In this document: one piece after another, positions 39,082 to 53,004 of the stretch | Position numbering within the stretch: the first letter of the stretch is position 1 | Layout of the letters: every line of letters starts with the position of its first letter | Source: Heterodera schachtii | Lineage: Eukaryota > Nematoda > Chromadorea > Rhabditida > Heteroderidae | Length of the DNA: 64,000 bases | NCBI GenBank assembly: GCA_023374025.1 | Contig: SIJG01000079.1 | Location: forward strand, 558,001-622,000 | Direction of reading: 5' to 3' | Translations under genes and position numbers: made by a program | The notes under the pieces: model-generated | What the model was told of the DNA's origin: nothing | Seen by the model: only the letters and a program-made list of their open reading frames with translations | The model's database searches: none

Positions 39082-40942
39082 AAAATGTTTATCTGTTATA
39101 TCGGTCTAAATTGCATAGAACACAACATAATAACCCCACCATCAATTATGATTTTTTATGGTGAATTGATGTCTAATGAATTCATAAACTGTTTTAATTT
39201 TTAAATAATACTAGGATCATTTTTTAATTATTTATGTATATAGATTCTTTAAAATTTTTTAATTTAGTTTTTTAAAGTTATTTATTTAATACTATATTTT
39301 TTTCCTTAGTATATTATTTTATTTTTAATGTTATTCTTAGTTCGTTTAAAGAACAAACCTTTTGATTGTTATTTTCAAGTTAGTCAGAATTTATTATTTG
39401 CTTTTATATCTTTATGTGAAATTTGCGTAATAGTGTTTTTTGGTGCGTTGAGTTTAAATATACATCTATTTTTTTAAATCCTTATTAGAATTGTTGTTTC
39501 GCATGGCAAAAGGGGCAATTTGGCAAAAGGCGAATAGGAGAGATTGCGAAGTGAATTTAGGGGGGAAAATGTCCAAATAAAAGAAGTTTCTTTACTTTAA
39601 TTTGCAATGTTTTGTTTTAAAATTTCCTAAAAACACAATCCTAATGATTATATTGGATACCTTATGAGTAGCATAAGTTTAATTGTCTTTTTATTTGTGA
39701 ATTTTATGTTAAATTATAATATGTAGCACAATAAAATACTTTCGTTAAATAATTTTTAACATTATTTATTCAAAAAGGATCAGGTACAGCGTTCCTCTAT
39801 AGTGTTCCTCAATTGATGTTGGTTGGCATACTTTTATAAATTTAACACAATTTTCAGAAACACCTTTTTATGTAATATTTATTCTAATATTTCTTTATTC
39901 AAATACGATGAAAATTTAAAAATTTCACCGATAGTGCATGGACCCAAAAATTTCTATAATTTATTAAAATATCACTTATTAAGGTTTGGGTTATTTGCTT
40001 TTAGTATTTTTTTGTTTTTATTTTAAGTGAACTTTCAAAATTTTAAAATTATTCTCATTTTTCGCCTTCTAAATTTAAATCTCGCTACGACTCACGAATG
40101 AAAACGTTTTTTATACCATTAATTAAATTAATATTTATTTTAAATATTAAAACTTGTTGAAGTTAATTGTTTCTTTTCCATTTTGCCGTAACTTTTTTCT
40201 TTTTGGGTTTAAATTAATAATTTAAAAATCCAACCAATATTTTATCAAATATAAAAATTGCATAATAAGCAAATGCTAAATGCAAAAGCAACGTTAATAG
40301 ATTAAAACCTATTATTTAGTTTGTGTGTAGATTTTACATTAAATGTTATTTTTATTATATTTTAAATTGCCTTTCTTCATTACTTTTAAAGATAAAATTT
40401 CTTGTTTACATTAAGAGAAATTCGATACAATTCTGTTTCATCGTTTTTATGAATATTTCTTTAAATTTTAATTAATCAATATTTTAATTTATTTCATCTT
40501 CAAACTTTTAGACTAAACTATTAATAATTCTTTAATTTTATAATTTCTAGATTTCTAGATTTCTTTAAAATACTTTTTTCATTCCAAGGGTCCTCGGCAA
40601 TTATAAATTTTATAATTTGTTTTATTTTTTAGTTAAATAATATCTTAGATGGATAATTATGCCATATTAAAAGTGCTCATCTTCAAACAATTTCATCAAT
40701 AATACCTAATTAAAGGACTCAGATATTAGACTTAAAAATAGCGAATAAATATAAAATTCATTAAATATAAAGGAATTAAATAATAAAATATATCATTCAT
40801 TATTTTATAAAATTAAATGTTTAAATTATTATTATGACAGGATCAAAGCCTGCGTAGCGTTAGCTTTATATCTTTGTCGATGTCCAAACCTATTAATTTT
40901 TTTCTTAAAAATAATTTTAATAGAGATTTTGATATTTAAATT
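39082..40942. other. AT-rich stretch with one exon-like island
   Basis: Apart from the exon-like island listed at 39458-39580 and small patches near 39780-39830, 40585-40610 and 40840-40890, nothing is supported. The 67-aa frame at 39823-40026 looks like noise. Confidence 0.35.
39458..39580 (+). other. exon-like open segment
   Basis: A 40-codon stop-free segment whose second half from Met at 39503 (MAKGAIWQKANRRDCEVNLG) uses G-rich, non-background codons. The DNA contains an imperfect direct repeat GGCAAAAGG at 39507 and 39522. No splice sites are obvious and the reading is not recognised. Confidence 0.2.
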
Positions 40943-41667
40943 AAATGTGATTTCTAATTATTGATAGTATTAGCAAATATTTTTGAATTTTTAGGTCTTT
41001 TTTGCATTTTTAATTTATTTTTTCATTTATTTTGTATTTCTTTTTGAGAATACTAGTAAAAAAAAAATTTATTTTATGTGATCAAAAAGTTATTGGTTAT
41101 AATATGAAAACAAATTGCTTTATGCAAGTCTTAATTATTTAATTTAAAAAAAATAAATTTGTCTTATACGGAGCCTGATGAAAATACAATTTTTCGTATT
41201 AATTATAATAATAAAATGTAAAGACAATTTATTACTTCTTTAAATGCATTTCTTTGAATAAAAATAAAATTAATTGGATATTAATTAATTTTATTGTAAT
41301 TTAATAAATCATTAGAATTTATTTATTTATCTTCATATTTGCATATAATATCCAGCAGGAATAATAGATGTTACCTAAAAAACGGCGATTTAGTTTGGAT
41401 AATAAAAAATTAATATTTACAGTAAATTAAGTAATTTTTGAGTTTTTAACTCACCAAAATTAAATTTTTTGATTAAGTTTTACGAGTTTTGCTCCCTAAA
41501 AAACGTTAAAAAAGGAGTTTTTAAATGCCTTTTTTCATGCCTTTTTTGGTGTTTTTGAACCACACTAATTAAATGTAATAAAACTCTGAACAGATGGTGT
41601 GGTGTGATGAGAGACGATTGCAAATAACACTAGCAACTCCTGAGACATATAAATAAAAAATTCGATA
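40943..41667 (+). repeat. dispersed repeat family, copy 2 (internally deleted)
   Basis: Matches copy 1 (34551-36035) in the same order and orientation but is half as long. About 110 bp corresponding to 34826-34930 is missing, as are the copy-1 stretches 35169-35557 and 35658-35931. Many substitutions separate the copies. Confidence 0.8.
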
Positions 41668-44600
41668 AAAAAAATCTCTCTGAAATTCATCCCAAATAAA
41701 AATAAATCTTGCATTATTTAAATATTATTAAGAAATCGAACAATATTAAGCACAAAAATAAAGAATAAGATAATTATGCAAAATAATTTTAAAATGAAAT
41801 TAAAAAAGAAAAATTATTTACTTTTTCAATAATTACAAAATAGAAATATATATTAAAAATATATTTGTTTATACAGAGCTATAAATTAAAACATTTAGAG
41901 AATCGATGATTGGGTTGATAATCAAATAATGAATTTTAATAAAATTCTATTTAATTATTAAAAGAAATTAAGAAAAATTTATAAATATAATTAATATGAG
42001 AAATTATCAATTAAAAAGATACAATTAACATATTTTTTTAATTCGCTATTAATTGTTTCTTCTTCTTGACCGGTATAATTATTAAAAATCATTATAATCA
42101 TATTTTTCTTGAAAAAGGTAAGATAAGATGCAAGATGCGCAGTAACATGCGATTACGCCTCGAGAAATTAGAAAAAAGGAATAAATTATTCAGAGAGCAC
42201 TATTTTATAAATATATTATTTAATTTGAATATTGAGACTATAAAGCTAATTTAACAGAAACAATTATTTTGTCAATTAATAATATGAATAAATAAAAAAA
42301 TCAAATAAAAACATACATATATAATTATTAACATTTTAGGTAGGAAATATGAAAAAATAGCACTTCATTCTTTTATTTTTAATGTATCAAGTCAAAATAA
42401 CATTTAATGGACCAAATAATGTGATTTAAGAAATTTTGAATAAAAAGAAAATTTTTAAATTTGGAAATTGGATAAAGTCACGGATCCACTTTATAACTTT
42501 ATAACCTAAAGAAACAATTATAACTGTAATAAATAACATAATAATGTAAAACAAAAATTCAAATTTGATAACAGCTTATTTTAGTAACAAATAATAAATA
42601 TATGTATTCTAAATCTGTATTTGGACTAATAACTTCTTAGAATTCGTGATGTTTTTACTGATGCTAATATAAATATAAAAAATTAATTTAATGAAAAGGT
42701 TTTAAAATGTTTAAAACCAATAAAAAACAACGAATTAATGTACATCGTGCCGTGGGCAATTAAAAGACAATCATCATCAGCAAAGCAAGTGATAAAAAAT
42801 CTAAATTAATAAATTATTTTAAAAAGATTTGATTCAATTTCTATAAATAAAAATCATTTTATTTATAAAAATGAAATTTTTGCATTTCAAAGAAAAAAAA
42901 ATTAAACATTCAAGTTGAACCACAAATGATTTAATTTAATTTATGAATTTAAAGAATTAAAATCTATCACTCTCTAAAGGAGAAGACAGAATATCTTAAA
43001 TTAAAAATTTAACATTATTAAATCCAAATCTTTTCAAACCACATAAAGTAATTAATATATAAGTATAATTAATATTTTTTATTAGGTAAAATTTTTGCAA
43101 TTATTTCAAAATATTATGGCTTAAAACAAAGATAAGAAATGAAATAATAATGCAATAATAATCTAAATAATTTTAAAAATAAAAATGTTTTGTCAATATT
43201 TTAATAATAAATAATTTATTCAAAAAAGACACAAATGACGCATATGTGAAATGTCTAAAGAAAGTAAAAAAAATCCAAATGAATGACTTTAAGTACCAAG
43301 AGATTAAAAAATAAAAAAATTATTAAAAATGGACAAAAATATATTGTTTCTATTTGAAAAACATAAAGAAGTTAAAAATTGAATCCTATAAAATATAATA
43401 ATGAATTAAGAAAATAAATGATTAGTTTCTTCTATTCTTAAAGCGAATAAAGTTAACTGAGACAAATAAATTTCGTGGAAAAAACAAAGTATATAATACA
43501 AAATTCGGCTTCTGTGGAAAGTTTGTTAGTTGAAAAAATGGGGTCAAATGTTCAGGTGCCGTCATTGTATTGATGAGAATATTAAAAAATCAATTCTTTT
43601 CTTAAAATAATAATGTTATGCTACAATATTTGATTTACTTTCAATTTTATTTTAAAATTCTGCAATAAAAAGAGCATAGTTCTAAAACCAAATTAAAATA
43701 ACATAGTAATAATACTTGTTTACCATGAAAATCCATGTCCGACTTTATAAACAAATAAAAAAGTTCAATAAATTACATAAAGATTGTAAAAAGAAAAATT
43801 GGCACTATGACAATTAAATTAACACAGCTAAATAATGCATAAATTTTTTAAAATTTAATATATTCCAAATACATAATTCAATGTTCTTATACCAGAAAAA
43901 TTGCAAATCTTTTTACCGTTAAACCTACGGAAACACAACTGTGCTAGAAAGAATAACCCAATATTTAAAAAAAGCTTAAATTTATTTTGAATAATAAGCA
44001 TATAATAAAATTCTCAAATTAATCAATACCAAAAATAAATAGTAATTTAAATAAAAAATAAAAAACAAAATAAATGTTATAACAAAAGTAAAAATAATTT
44101 AATTGTAAAGTAATGTCAATATTACAGTTAAAATATATTAAAAAATAAGAGACAAATAAATAATTAATAAACGGATTTAATTAATACAGATTTTAAATTT
44201 CTGATTTTTTTAAAATCTTTTAAGAAAAATTCACATTGTAATTATTTTACTTTAATTAATATGCTGTTAATTAAGAAAATAATTAAAATAAGTAACATAT
44301 AAACAATAAAGGCATTTGTGTACTTGTTATCAAAAAGACATTAAAATAATATAAACAAAATTTAAGTGACTATAATAAAGTATTAATTAATCACTTGACA
44401 AATTTATTATTTTTTTAGGCTTTCTTAAAAATTGTCTCACTTAGAATCTTTTAACAAAATCGGGTTTATCTAAAAGTTTATTAATATAAATTACAAGACT
44501 TTTCGTAAGAATTATTGCTTTTATTAATTCTGTAATACTCTTTAGTCATGGATTCATAAATTCTGTATATATTGTTAGTATTTTATTCGTCTTATTTTGA

Positions 44601-46179
44601 TAAAATTTATATTATGCTTTTCAAGTAGTTATGTTACTTATTTTAATTATTTTCTTAATTAACAGCATATATTAATTAAACTATTTCAATTAATTTTGAT
44701 ATAGAGCAAAATAATTGTTATAGTAAAATCATTGAGAACTGTAATTTATTTGTTTATTTCCTCTCTTATCTAATGGTTTCAGTAAATTTTTTTTTCAATT
44801 TTTATGTTCTTTTAATTGTTTACACATTTATTTTACTTTTTTCTTCAAATATGTTTTAAAATATATTTTAAAAATTTAAATATTTTGATATAATATTTGA
44901 TTTATATATATGAATACATGCTTAGGTAAGAATTTTCACTTATAAATATGTTTGCTATTTTATAATTTTAATAAATAAAAAGATTAATTGTCAAATTGAG
45001 ATAATTTTTTTAGATTTAATAAGGCTTCCTAATTACAAAAATTATGTATGGTATTATTTTTGTTTGCCTTAAATCTATGGATCTTTTTTATTATTTCATT
45101 TTTAATGTATTTTTCGTCGAGTTTTTATTTTATTACACTTAAAGTTTTTATTAACATCTGCTAAATTGCTGAATGAAAAAAACGACAAAACTAGAAACAT
45201 AATGAAATCTGAATTTTTAATTAAACTTTATTGTTTTACCGCAACAAAAAAAGATTCAACTAAAATATTAATTAGATTTTACTAAGAAAATTCAATAAAA
45301 TATGTGAAAAATATGCTCTATTAAAAACGTTCATAAAACAAACTAAGTAAAATATAATTTTTAAATACAATGGGCTTAAAATTGAAAATGAAACTCAGCT
45401 GATCAATTAGATGAAATTATCTTTCCTAAATAATAAATTTAAAAAAATAATTATTCAAACTATTCTATTTTAAAATTAAAAAATCATTAAAAATAAACAT
45501 AATTATTGAAAAACCAATATTTATTATAGCAACATAAATTAATGTATAACGAAAAACATAAAGTTCCCAACGATTAAAGTCTGTTAGCTATTGAAAATTT
45601 GAAAAATTAAACTTTTAAAAGTGGTATTAAATGTGTTTTTCAAAAATCTTTAAATGAATAACAATAAAAGTTTAAAATTTTTATTTCAATTTGAATGTAG
45701 AAAAGAAGGCTTCAAATATTTGGAAAATAGAAAGAAATTATTAAACCATTATATATTAAACTTAAACAAATATTGAAAAAGAAACATTTAATATTATATA
45801 TAAGGGTGAATTGTTTCAAAATAAAATATAAAATCTTTTACCCATTTAAAATATTTATCGGACAAACAATCATTAAATGTTATGAAGTTTTTAATAGTGT
45901 TATTAAAAAAATAATAATTGCTTACAATTATTTTTGCTTTTCACATCAATATTTATTAATTAAAATCGAACAACATAGAAATAATAATACAAAATATAAA
46001 GATAATTTAGAAATATTACTCAAAAAATAAAGAAAAATTGTGGATAAATAATTGTAATAAATAAAAATATTTTATATAAAAATATACATTGAAAATAAAT
46101 AAAAACTAAGAAAATTTCTAACTATTATGAAATTCTTTAACCTAAACTAAATCAAGAACGTATTTTATTGAATAAAGGA
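41668..46179. other. AT-rich gene-poor stretch
   Basis: No gene is supported. At 42120-42200 a plus-strand frame reads a basic segment KIRCKMRSNMRLRLEKLEKR inside a 62-codon ATG frame (42066-42254); this is the only coding-like part and could be a relict exon. The 85-aa frame at 45773-46030 is AT-rich noise. Confidence 0.35.
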
Positions 46180-46330
46180 GTTTGTTCTCATATTATAACC
46201 AATAACTTTTTAATCACATAAAATAAAATTTTGCTTTACATGTATTCTCAAAACGAATATTAAATAAATTAAATAAAAAAAAATTAAATTACATGCAAAA
46301 AATGAACTAAAATATTTAAAAATCTTTGCT
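46180..46330 (-). repeat. dispersed repeat family, copy 3 fragment, inverted
   Basis: The reverse complement contains AAAAAGTTATTGGTTATAAT and GAGAATACATGTAAA, and aligns with the 5' part of copies 1 and 2 (around 34590-34730 and 40985-41115). Only about 150 bp remain. Directly downstream at 46325-46395 is a small island (LLDNAYRIRDNEMKPSINRH on the plus strand) with no other support. Confidence 0.65.
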
Positions 46331-46537
46331 TGATAACGCCTATCGCATCCGAGATAACGAGATGAAGCCATCTATAAATAGGCACATAAATTAAGTTAAT
46401 TTAAAAATATTTTTAAAAAGTTATGAAGAAGATTATCCGAATATAACGAATCCCAAGATCCATTAACAATCAATTTTATATTTTATATAAAAAATGAAAC
46501 AAAAATTCTTTAATGAATATTTTCAAGAAAAAAGTCA

Positions 46538-46576
46538 TGGATGTTGGAAGATGCTATAATAATACAATAAAATTTC
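46538..46576 (+). repeat. 39-bp dispersed repeat, second copy of 17754-17792
   Basis: Same TTGGAAGATGCTATAATAAT core as at 17754-17792, in the same orientation. The following DNA (to about 46640) is less AT-rich but differs from the flank of the first copy. Confidence 0.7.
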
Positions 46577-49500
46577 AAACTCAGTGCCAAAAACTTTCTC
46601 CTTCGAAAATTCCATCGAATCATCCCATCCCATACACCGAGAATAACAACAAATTAAAATGATACAAATATTATTTGTAAAAAATATATAGACTATAAAT
46701 TAAAAAAATAAATAAAATGCCTATCACATTAATAAAAATCATTCCCCTCTTCGTTCACCGATATATAAATTTGTAAAAATAAAAAGCATATAAAATTAAA
46801 AACATAATAATTATCACATTCCTGAAAAAGTAATTGATATATGCAATAATTTTTTTACAGGAATAAAATCTTTTATTAAGAGGAAAATTATAACAGTAAT
46901 ATAGACAGGTAAAAAATTACTTAAATTTTTTGAATCACTTATATTATTTTAAATAACTAAACACAAAATCACTTAAAAATGGATATTATTTAAATGTTAA
47001 AAATATTTTCAATACTAGCATATAGATAATGATTAAAATATAGGAAACTCATAATAAAATTAATTTAAAAATATTAATTGGACAATGCTAGAATACTTTG
47101 AATTAACAGAACTAAACTAGAAATAATAAATTTTCTAGCTAGAAAAAATGTATTTAAATAATCCTTTAATAGTTGCGAATATCAAACAAAGTTCAAACCA
47201 TGAAAATTATAAAATAAATTAAAATTAAATGAAGAATTTACTAATTAATTAAATACAAATGTTCATAAAAAACACATTCTAATAAGTTTGAATATCTCCG
47301 GACGAAACTCAGAATCAAAAGGAAACAAATCAAATAATTGAAAGCCATACATGGATTTTATTGTATTTATCCTGATTTTCCACGAGTATTTCTTTACCTA
47401 CTTTAATGATTAAAATAAAATAATTTAATTGTTATAAAAAGAATAAATATTCAAAATATACATAATATTAAACTTAAATTAATATTTTAAAAATGCAAAA
47501 ATATAAAAAAATTCAAATAGAAAAAAACTTTTAACTCGGTAAAGTCAATTATTTTTATATTTATGTTTCAACATGAACTTTTTTGTAAATTTAAAGAATT
47601 GAAATTTAATTTTGAATAATCTAATCCTTTTTGTGTAGTATGATTTAAATAAATAATTTTAGATATATAACTAATGTTTTTAATCATTTATTTAATCAAG
47701 AATCTGGCAAAATGCATTTATTAAAGTAAATATACTAAAAAATATAAATTATTTATTCAATATGTTAATAAATTATTAGTCAAGAGGATAAATCTAAACA
47801 CAACTTAAATTTATGTAAAGACGAAAAAATATATCAATTCATCACCCTCACAAACCTAATTATAAACGAAAATATAAAATGAGATAATTATCTTTAAATT
47901 TTAAGATTTACGAAAATCCTTCTGAAACATTACACTTAATATTAGAGTTTATCGATAAATATTTAACTATCAAATAATTATAGCAAAATAATAAAATATT
48001 ATAATTTAATAGTATTAAATTCACAAAATACAACTATCTTTTGTTAATGAAATTTCATAAATATTAAATATAATTTAATAAATTATAGACAACATAGGAT
48101 AAAATTACAAAAAACAAACAAAACATGATAATTTTGATAATAAAAAACACAATATTAATTAAACTTCAAAAAATACTAAATAAAGAAATTACGTTAGAGG
48201 TGCTAAATCAACTGCAGTCAATAAACATTGGCACAAAATTTTTGAAAAATAAGCAGAACATTATTTAATAAATAATTTCTGAGTATTTAAATTAATCTGG
48301 GCAAAGGCCGACCTAAAAAACTAATATTTTCATGGCATAAATACAATAGAAATAATTGGTTAAAAATACCTTCTATAATATTAAATTATTTTTCATTAAT
48401 TATTAAAAAAACATATAGCCTTTATAAACGTTCTTACCAAATTTAAGGTTTAGTTTTAAAACAACTAAATAATATAAATGATAATAAACTAAGTAAAAAT
48501 AGTAAAATGATGAAATTTATAATTAAATTAATGAAAAAAAGATATTTAAGTAATTATTAAATTTTTGTTTCCAAACAACATTGAAGAGTTGGAACTCATC
48601 TTGTTATTTATAAAAAATAAAAAGTATAATTTCAGTTTAATAATCAAAAACAGTCATTAATTTAAAGTAATTTTCGAAAATCAAAAAGTAAAAGATTTAG
48701 AACCATTTATTAAACATTACAACAATTTAAATATGCATGTTTAATTTTCATAAGTTAATAATTTCGGTGCATTATAAAACATTTTAATTCACTAAAATAT
48801 TGAAAATTTATCTTTTATCTGTTGTTAAAATAAAAATAAATATCAAAAGAAATTTGATTTAATTTACCAAAACAGGATGTTTATTTTCACTGTAAAAGAG
48901 TTGTCAGATTTACTTAAATAAAATTAAATACAAACAATTCTCCTAAAAAGTCTTTTCAATTATCTAAATAGAAAATTAATGTCTAATGAATTTAAAATAT
49001 TATAAAGAGATACGACTCGTCACTTTTATGATGACTTGGAAGAGAGAGGTCTACTTTTTATAAATTTTTAATAAATGTTTATTTATTTATCCATAAGAAT
49101 TCAAAGGCCTAAAATTTCATTTTTATAAAAATATATACAAATATTAATATGAAAAAAATATTATGCGAAAAAATATGCAAGAAAAATAACATAATAATTA
49201 AAAACAGCTTTATACTTTTATTTGGAAAAGACCAAATAATACATTCGCAGACGCCTTGGGAACGGTGAGCAGCAGCAGGTTATAACACTGCCTTGGACCC
49301 GGACTCAGTGAAATATAAATTCTCAATGTTGCAACAACAATTTTTAAACAATTTTTAAAAACTAATATAAAAAGAATAATAATTATTATTTAACTATAAA
49401 TTATTTACTAAATTACCCTCATGAATATCAAAGTATCTAATTTTATGCGAGAAATAATTTTAAAGAAACTGGAGTAACAATTATTTTTAAATTCAGATTT

Positions 49501-49658
49501 TCTTCATTATAAAGATCAAAAAAGATAAATTTCTAAAAAACAATATTTTAAATATAATTATGTCATTCTTAAAGATAATGATCGAATTATTTGAAGAATA
49601 ATTTATAAATATTAAGTAAATATAAACGAAAGCTTCCGAATAAAAAAACATATTATTT
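46577..49658. other. AT-rich stretch before the duplicated unit
   Basis: No gene is supported. One island at 49230-49310 contains ACGGTGAGCAGCAGCAGG, a good splice-donor consensus (ACG|GTGAGC), preceded by an open segment (KRPNNTFADALGTVSSSRL). It might be a stray exon edge. The 76-aa minus-strand frame at 49493-49723 spans the start of the duplication and is not called. Confidence 0.35.
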
Positions 49659-49723
49659 GAAATTGTTATTAGGTGCATTTTTATTGTAGGAGCCAAATTT
49701 ATATTTTCGTTAAAATTATACAA

Positions 49724-52700
49724 ATTATTTCTGAATATAGCTAGTTGTGAGTTTTAAGAGCCTTTTTCATTTACAAATTCATAATGCGAATTTTTATTAT
49801 TTAATTAATTAAATAATCATTTTTATTGAACTACGAATATTGTTCTAAGGATTTTTAATTTATATTTAATCATGCTCACTATAAATTTGTTCGTTGTTAA
49901 ATTTTCAAAATTTTTAATTTTTTCTAAAAAATATTTTTAAACTAAATATTTACAATATTTGCGTTTTAATAAATTTCTATGTCTATCACTTCTATTTTTT
50001 TAGAATCTATTTTACACTCGTTAAATTGCTATTATTTTTTTTTATTTCTACTTAGGTTAAAGGTGTTCAATATCTAAACTTAGTTTTTTCTATTATGAAT
50101 TTTATGCAATTTCTGGAACGGCGACCTAATTATTTTTTTTTATTATAATATAGTATTTCTATTTATTCTGTTATATTTTGCTTTTATTATCCTATAATCA
50201 TGGCAAGAATTGACGCCTGGCTCTGAATCGTTTGAGCATTTTTTTGGGATGCCTTAAAGATTTTATTTTCCTGCTTTTTATTAGTAGATTAAAGTAATTT
50301 TAATAATCTTCTTAAATTTAGCGTTTTTAATATACTATAAAAAACATATAATATTTTTGACAAATTAACATAACATTATTTTTTTAGATTACTTTATAGT
50401 ATGAAATAATTTTTTAATGATTTTAATCATTTTTTTCTCATGCGTGAGCCTTTTAGAGATGTTCCATTTACGCAGAGTCATTAACTGAAGTTTTTCTTTA
50501 TTTATTTATTTTTTTTGATAACTTCTCTAGTAATTCATAATAAGTTAATAAATCAGCCAATATTTAAAAATGAGTTTTCTTTTTAAAATTATTTTTACGG
50601 TTTTTAATTATTTTGACATATTAAAGGAAATTTACTTCTGTTTACATATTTTATGCTGACAAATGAATACATATTTATTTACTAGAGTGTATTTAGTGAG
50701 TTTGGTCGTTTATTATGCAAGTTGACCATATTTAATCAATTATTATCTATATCAATTTCTGATGTATCAATAATTTTTTTAAATTTATAATTTATTTGTT
50801 CATTTTTAAATCATTGATTTATTTTTGAATAGTTCATTTATAAATATTTACAATTCTACTTTTTTATTTGTTTAATTATTGTATTGCTAACACACAAGCA
50901 CTACTAAATATTGACATAAAATATGGACTAAAAAGCTCAAAAATGCCCAAATATGGACCAAAATATGGACCAAAAACGGCAAAAATATATGTTTTAAACC
51001 CTCAAAAATATCCAAAAAAAGTTTATATATTAATATTTGCTTAAATAAACTTAAAAAAACAATAAAGAAGGAAAAATGGATTTAAAATTAAAAATGCAAA
51101 TTTTTTTGTCGAATTTTATTCTAAAATATATGAAAATGCATTTTTTATGTATGTTTAAATTATTATGTAATTAACCCCCGCCAATTCTACATAAAAACAA
51201 TTTGCGTTTATATTTTAAATCTGGTTTGATTTAAATTTACATTAATACATTTTTTCAAAATATAATTTTTTAACATTTATTGCTAAATTTCATATTTTTC
51301 AAAAATTTTTAGCTTTAATTAAATGTTATATATTCTTTTATTTGAAATTAAACCTTATCTAGTAGACATTTTAAAGATTATGTTATTGATTTTTTTTAAA
51401 GCTTTCTACAATGTTTTTTATAGAATAAATAGTCAACTTATGGTTGTTTGCTCCTTGTTGCAGCTCAAATCACTGAACATTTTCCAAGTGTTTAATTTCA
51501 TAAACAATATTTTCTTATTAAATTCGCGACATTGGTTAAATGTAAAATTAATTAAAATCTAACAATCTTTGATGAACACGTTTCGCTTTTTTCCAAATCT
51601 GATTATGTGCATTAATTTTTATATTTAGAAAAATAAATAATTGCAAAATTTTTTATAATATTTTAATTTATAAATAAATACCTCTGCGTTGGCATTTATT
51701 TTTAGATATTAAAGATGAACCTTAATTAAAATTAAAATTTAGGTTATAAATTTTTTAAAATTGATTTGTTTAGTTTTCAGCAATTAAAAAAATTCATATA
51801 CTTCTTTCCATTTCTATTAATTTAATTTATTTACTTTTTCTTAAAAATTTTTTAATACATTTTTTGAGGGTTTATAATAATATGATTGCTTTCATTTTCT
51901 TAAATGAGTTTTCTAAAGAGTCCAAATATCTTTGGCCTTTGTTAATCCTTCTTTCCGGCTTATAGCTTCCTTCCGTACGCAGATTTGCGTTTTGCTTTAT
52001 CACTTGTAATATTTTTTTAAAAGCAAAAATTGAACTGTAAAAATAACACTACTAAAATTGGCAATAAATTTATGAACTAACGAATCTTTTACATTCTTTC
52101 CCCACCTCCCCACAATAAAATTCATTTAAATTTATATTAATCATGATTTATTTTTTAATTAAAATTTTTCACGATTTAAAAACCAAAATTGTCTAAATAT
52201 TCGCTTTCCATGCAAATGATAATTACTTACAAAGTGGTGGGTATCAATCTTTAAAAATCATTTAATGATCCTCTTTTCTGCAAAAATAATAATTTTCGTC
52301 TGACCATTCGTTGTCCGTCAGATGACACTCGCTGATAAAATGGCGTTGATAATTAATTACAATGATAATTAATTAATGATCAACAGGAGGAAATTTTATA
52401 TATATTTTAAGGCAACATTTAATTGCAGTGCAAATGGACAAATAACATTATATTTTCAAAGAAAATGTTTTATTTTAAATTCAAATAGTTTTCCTAACAT
52501 TAATTCATCAAATTCTGAGATATTAATGAGCTTATTATTTCCATTTTTAAATTATTTTCAAAGCTTTTTAAACTAAAAATTTATTATTTTTTTTAAATAT
52601 ATCTCTTTTATTCGATATTTTCCAATTTTTTTGAATGGGATGATCAAAGATTAGTTCTTTTAAATTTTACTGAAAATAACTGCGCGCTTGGTTAATTTAT

Positions 52701-53004
52701 ATTTATTGAACAAACATTTTTCACAGCACTCAAAGAAGCAATAGAAGCAAAATAATTAATTCTAAATTTAAAATTTATTATATTTAAGAAAAACATGCTT
52801 TTAAAAGGAATTTTTATTTAAAATCCCTGCAAAGATTTTTAAATTTATCACAATTTCCAAAAATAAAATAATACAAACATATTTTCAGTTTAATATTATA
52901 AAAAAAAGTTAATGTTTCTCGGTGTCCTAAATGAATAGAGATGATTAATTAATTAAATAATTTTAGCTATAATAAATTCACTAATCATTTTTTGAACTCC
53001 TCCC
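49724..53004. other. non-coding upstream region of the dehydrogenase gene
   Basis: A 3.3-kb stretch without supported exons. Open frames at 51323-51562 and 52376-52576 recur in the second copy at 60838-61020 and 61834-62034. Their composition is that of AT-rich noise, and the first loses its N-terminal part in the second copy. A short tandem repeat lies at 50918-50978. Confidence 0.4.
50918..50978 (+). repeat. short tandem repeat, AAAATATGGACC type
   Basis: Three to four imperfect copies of AAATATGGACC/AAATATGGACT in 60 bp. The same array occurs 9458 bp downstream (60376-60436) as part of the segmental duplication. Confidence 0.6.

Noticed and set aside
45773..46030. 85-codon plus-strand frame
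   Set aside because: Lys/Ile/Asn/Phe composition matches translated AT-rich DNA; stop-free runs of this length are expected a few times in 64 kb of such sequence.
51323..51562. 79-codon frame in the duplicated unit
   Set aside because: The counterpart in the second copy is shortened to 60 codons by a few substitutions that do not preserve the frame start; no constraint is evident.
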